From Pycnopodia helianthoides (taxonomy: Eukaryota > Echinodermata > Asteroidea > Forcipulatida > Asteriidae), in contig CM063247.1 in assembly GCA_032158295.1 (NCBI GenBank), positions 13,064,399-13,128,398 on the forward strand: 64,000 nt of DNA, given 5' to 3'. Each line of letters starts with the position of its first letter. Within the stretch, counting starts at the first letter, position 1. Both the position numbers and the translations under genes were made by a program. The notes beneath the pieces are model-generated. The model was not told the origin of the DNA. It did not search any database and was given only the letters and a program-made list of their open reading frames with translations. Below are positions 60,111 to 64,000 of the stretch, one piece after another.

Positions 60111-60717
60111 TATCTGGATAGACCTTTCTTGAAGTAACTGGGGTTATTGTGTCGTAAACAGTAAAAACTGATGTCTGAATGAATAGAAATATCAGAGCAA
60201 GTGTGGAGTGTGCACACTGGTCGCCATCTTGCTTAAGTTTGTCCACTGTGAGACATAACTCAACTGTGCCTGAAATTGCAAAAACTTTGGTCGTTGAGCA
60301 GATACACACGCATGTGACGCAAAGGATTGGTGCTCATCTTTGGTGGACACCGAAGCTTTATTGTTTTTATTTTGTAAATACAATAACCAACCGGCACCAG
60401 AAAAAAAAATAAACGTTTTCCCTCTGACATAATGTCAAAGACGAGGAAATTTGAAGGCATCAAATCCCCATTGCTTATTTCTATGATCGGAAATAATTAT
60501 TGAATTGACTTGTTTCATTTTTAAGATTTAGGGCAAAGAACTCATGATTATGCGCCCTCTGTTGAAACACTCTATTTTGTGTAATTTGCTAGTTTAAATA
60601 TATATGTGAAGTATGTATACATTTAGTTATATAGTTATGTATTGATTTGTTTGTATGTGTACCTACATTTCAGGGTATGTATGAAATTATTTCACATTTT
60701 TATCACTTGATTTTTAG

Positions 60718-61026
60718 ATTATACTGTGCGTTTGACTGGTGGGGGCAAATCTGGCCGAGTTGAAGTGTTATACAACGGTAACTATGGCTACATATGCAAG
60801 GGTGATTGGGACTTCTACGACGCCATGGTCGTCTGTAGACAACTCGGGTACAAGTGGCTGGACCCAGGATGGTCTAAAGTTGAAGCATCAGTCGGTACCG
60901 AGGCGGCGGTGCTCAGTGGCGTGCAATGTAAAGGGACGGAGTATAATCTAGGATCGTGCCCTAGCTTTGGTTTGTCGCTATATTCGTGTACTGAAGGCCC
61001 TGCATCTGTGGCATGTTACGAGTTGG
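60718..61026 (+). CDS. SRCR-domain exon
   Basis: The exon follows cttgatttttag and ends at TTGG|gtgata. It is 309 nt long and phase 1-1, the usual form of a one-exon SRCR domain. It reads VRLTGGGKSGRVEVLYNG, YICKGDWDFYDAMVVCRQL, GYKW, then VQCKGTE, LGSCPSF, YSCTEG and SVACYEL. Six cysteines are visible, in the order of the group A pattern (C2, C3, C5, C6, C7, C8); the extra pair of group B is absent. SRCR domains are extracellular ligand-binding modules, much expanded in echinoderm immune genes. The sequence after the donor is intron. Further exons are probably beyond the window. Confidence 0.85.
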
Positions 61027-61534
61027 GTGATATTAACGGTTGGTATAAACAACAATGTTTCCATTTGACATGTAAAAAAAAAATGAAATCACTCAAATTG
61101 TTTGAGTAGTAATTCTTATAAGCTCAAGACGGCTTAGAGCGCGTCACATTAAATGTCGTATTTTTACCAGTCTGTCCAGACTGTTGAAAACAGTACTGCT
61201 GCTTTAAGGAGGTATTTAATATGATGGTATATAGAACATCGGCTGCTGTACAGGTATAGTGCGTCGCGTTTGCGCAGCTTCATAGTAATTGTAAACATTT
61301 TTTTTTTTTTTACTCCAACAAAAACATTTAGACGGGTCGACGGGTTGGAGTTGTTTTATTGAGTCCAAATGCTCTAATCTGATGTTTCAGATCATTTGAA
61401 AGGGATTGTGCTCACCCTAAGAAGTATACATGCCAATTATAAAGGTACTGTTGAAAACAGTACCGGGGTGTAAGCGTGTCACTTTATATGGACTGTTTCT
61501 CCCTGAGTAGATCCTTGTCAATTGATTGGAGAAT

Positions 61535-61600
61535 TGTAGGTCACGCGTCATTCGTTCATCAAACCATTGCATAGGCTACGTCGCAATCTGTGCATTTTGG
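61535..61600 (+). repeat. Dispersed repeat pair (second copy 62,831-62,903)
   Basis: Both copies share 'taggtca.gcgt.attcgtt', 'aaccatt..ata', 'gcctacgtc' and 'aatctgtgcattttggta' in the same order. Moderate divergence. Part of an unidentified repeat family. Confidence 0.5.
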
Positions 61601-61855
61601 TACTACTCACCATGAATTTTCGCCCCATTCCTTTTTATTGCACTCGAGTAGACCACACCATGCATTATATACCGTATCATTGATCTCTATTATTATAAAT
61701 ACATCATTGGACCTTATGCAATGACGTCATCAATCCACTATCTTAGAGATAATACGATGACGAAACAGTGGAAACGCGAATATTTGTACGCATGGCGCAC
61801 AAGATTAGCCAATTGAACAACCTTTTGATCTCTAGTCGAGGGTGATTAAGATCTG

Positions 61856-62017
61856 TACACAGCAGTGCAAAACGACCCCGTAAAAGCCAGAGTAAAATCT
61901 GGTTAACAATTTGTTAATTTTTACAGTTTTATCCTCCAATCACTAATGGCAAGGATCTCCTGGAATAGTATTTATAATAAATAGTGAGTGTTTTGTATAT
62001 TGTGCAATTGAGAGAAT
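61856..62017 (+). repeat. Dispersed repeat, partner of 23,311-23,470
   Basis: Same orientation and block order as the copy at 23.3 kb (see there). Non-coding. Confidence 0.5.
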
Positions 62018-62582
62018 ATTTTATTTGTTGAAAGATGGACTTATGTTTCATTCAATGCAGCTTTGCTTCGCATTCAAAAACTTGAATGCGTTGAATGGAC
62101 CTTTCTATAAGAATGTTTATCTCTTTGGCGTAAACGTTCATATAAGTAAAATAATTAATGTCAAAGGAAGGATTAAGATACGACAATATCAACTGTATCT
62201 GTACTCTGTAGCCCAATAACCTTAGGCACACATTTTAATTTCAAAGCGTTACAACAAAGCATGATGACCTTGGACATGCCATAACATTTCTTAGCAGGCA
62301 AGATACTTTAACATAATTTTAAAAAGAAATTTAAGCTGAATAAGTCCAAAGTTGATAGAAGTCAAATACTGCCATAGTGCCATGATATCTTCACAAATGT
62401 TTATGTTTCCACTGACTCACACTGTCTATACAGCAAAGTCAACAACTTTGCAGAAACCGAAATGATAATTTTGGCCACGACAATGTTGATTGATATGCAC
62501 AATTGTCAAGAAGGATGCAATAAAAGTCACGTGTGAAAGTTTCAGTAGAATACAGTGCAAAAAAAGAAAGACAAAAACTATT

Positions 62583-62690
62583 GCGGTATTTACATCAAGA
62601 ACTTCGAATCCGTCCACGTTTAGTGAGGTGACGGTGGGTACCAACCGCATCTCTGGCCGTATTAATTGAAACATTCAAATGGACACCAAG
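62583..62690 (-). repeat. Conserved segment, copy 2 (partner 57,142-57,244)
   Basis: On the minus strand this reads PEMRLVPTVTSLNVDGF-EVLD and is followed by a good donor-like gtaaat. An AG precedes the conserved part in both copies (cggccag|agatg). This supports, without proving, an exon origin. Confidence 0.45.
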
Positions 62691-63593
62691 GAATTATTGG
62701 ACTAGACCGATGGGGCCGAGTGAATGCACATTACCTGCGGTGACCGGAGACCTATACCCATAGCCACGTAGAGTGTAGGTCACGCGGCACGTATTGTCAC
62801 ATTGTCACAGATCATTGTCACTGGGAGTAGTATAGGTCAAGCGTGATTCGTTAATCGAACCATTTATACATGGCCTACGTCATAATCTGTGCATTTTTGG
62901 TAGGAAGCATAACGGACATCGAAGAACTTTCCAAAAGTACCCTGAAAGCGATCTCTGGAGATTCAAATTTTCGCGACATACTTTTATTGATTTATGACGA
63001 AATAAACTCCAGGATACTTACGGGTCATTCCGTGTCAATTCAACACGCTTTTGGACCTGACCGTCACGGATTAAAATGAAATTTTGTGTGCTTATTGGAC
63101 TCAATGAGAAACCCCCAGAACCGAAATTTTTTGTCGTTCGGTTGATTATTTTTTGAGATATGGGTTAACGAACTTTTGACTAATTAGCATGACCTGCTAT
63201 GTTTGGACATTCATATCTCCAAAAGTAAAGCACCTACAAAGATAAAATTTACATCATTTTAAAGCTCTTGAAATGGCCCGCATTTGATAACATAAAATCA
63301 AAATTATACCGCATACCACAACAAAGTTACGCAAAAATATAACCTTTGACCTTGATTTGCGAAAATGCGTATTTTTCAAAATGCGTATTTTTTTTTCCAT
63401 TTTTAGCTTAAGATGTTAGCAACATTTTCAAAAAAAATTTGGATGGGCACTCTTACAGTTTTTGAGTTATGATTATTTGAACATTAACAAATGTACACGT
63501 ACAGTGTGTTATGTATAGTAATATGCAATGTACATTTAATAGATGCTACATTTGCATTGGGGATAAAGAATACAATTTGTTTTTACCCTTACA

Positions 63594-64000
63594 TTGTTGT
63601 GTATTAAGTACTGTATACTCAGTTCTGTGAAAAGAAATCCACTGGCAAATCACTCGGGGGGGGGGTTATACCATGGTCAAACCCATGACATTTGCATTGC
63701 TAGAGCAGATATCTTACCAAGTTCACCCAACTAGCCCGGCAGCTAGAGGCAGTTTGAATCCTTTGTTTTAGCAGCGGATAAACATTAACATCTATTAATT
63801 AAATCATTGCTGCTAAAACGTAGGATTTGAACTGCCTCTAACTGCCTGGCTATCTTAGTGGTCTAGTAGTAAGACATCTGCTCTAGCTATACAATAGGTT
63901 GTGGGTTTGAATCCCATCTGCTTGATTGCCAGTGGATTTTTGTTTTCCACAGAACTCAGGAAAGTACTCTGTATACAGTGCTTAGTACACATCAGTGAAG
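63594..64000. mobile_element. Long inverted repeat of tRNA-related sequence
   Basis: The left arm (63,594-63,775) and right arm (63,809-64,000) are diverged reverse complements with a 33-bp loop. Shared blocks are 'tactgtatac', 'agttctgtg', 'aatccactggcaa', 'gctagagcagat.tctta' and 'ttttagcagc'. The right arm on + holds a tRNA-like body: A box TGGTCTAGTAG, D stem GTCT/AGAC and B box GGTTTGAATCC. The right arm may continue beyond the window. It is either two SINEs head to head or one foldback element built from a tRNA-derived sequence. Confidence 0.7.

Larger units (their letters stand above)
61027..63593. other. Non-coding, mostly old repeats
   Basis: This holds the partner copies of dispersed repeats described separately (61,535-61,600, 61,856-62,017, 62,583-62,690, 62,831-62,903). 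No further SRCR exon was recognised. The short frame at 62,870 starts with a hydrophobic MAYVIICAFLV but lies inside a repeat and lacks support. Confidence 0.45.

Noticed and set aside
62870..63079. Possible signal-peptide frame starting MAYVIICAFLV
   Set aside because: The start lies in a dispersed repeat (partner 61,535-61,600) and the downstream residues match nothing I know.

Overview
This window is eukaryotic, repeat-rich genomic DNA, most plausibly from a marine invertebrate deuterostome. An echinoderm, perhaps a starfish, is my best guess. The reasons are short exons with GT-AG borders in long introns, an SRCR-domain exon, TTAA-flanked elements that begin AAAGGCACTGGACAC (a type I associate with echinoderm genomes), a Tx1/L1-type LINE, a CR1/L2-type reverse transcriptase remnant, tRNA-derived SINE-like sequences and several foldback elements. 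I saw no bacterial operons, CRISPR array or true tRNA gene. The species call is inference.

Layout. 1-8,400 is non-coding and holds small elements, including two TTAA-flanked families, a 37-bp-arm hairpin and an old tandem repeat. 8,498-16,020 carries the exons of one minus-strand gene. It has two zinc-finger-like modules, a C-terminal part resembling a tyrosine recombinase, a 42-nt exon and a terminal W/R-rich exon. The gene has several indels and one in-frame stop, and its introns hold a foldback element, a hAT-like element, a SINE and a 1.1-kb CCCAGCAAACA element. 16,021-26,998 is intergenic, with a tandem repeat near 22.1-23.0 kb that has been hit by a 240-bp element.

26,999-41,790 is the dominant feature: a tandem satellite of about 155-bp monomers, broken by a 100-N gap. 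Every monomer carries, on the minus strand, a 71-nt tRNA-Gln(CTG)-like body with A box, B box, D arm, T arm and a following T-run. That is the layout of a Pol III type 2 unit. The right part shows a higher-order duplication of about 2,013 bp. The left part loses bases, almost only by deletion, toward the gap.

43,827-48,918 holds a 661-bp foldback element with a 9-bp target duplication, a second TTAA element, a broken MULE-transposase-like gene and a hAT-like element. 49,880-61,026 looks like one plus-strand gene: a signal-peptide exon and an SRCR exon with matching phase-1 borders. The 10.8-kb intron between them contains a TTAA-flanked element with an internal 216-bp tandem repeat, a nearly full-length Tx1/L1 LINE and a CR1-type fragment. 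The window ends in a long inverted repeat of tRNA-related sequence.

Many breaks in the coding regions fall in homopolymers (T7, A7, T8, G5). Part of the apparent decay may therefore be assembly indel error rather than true pseudogenisation.
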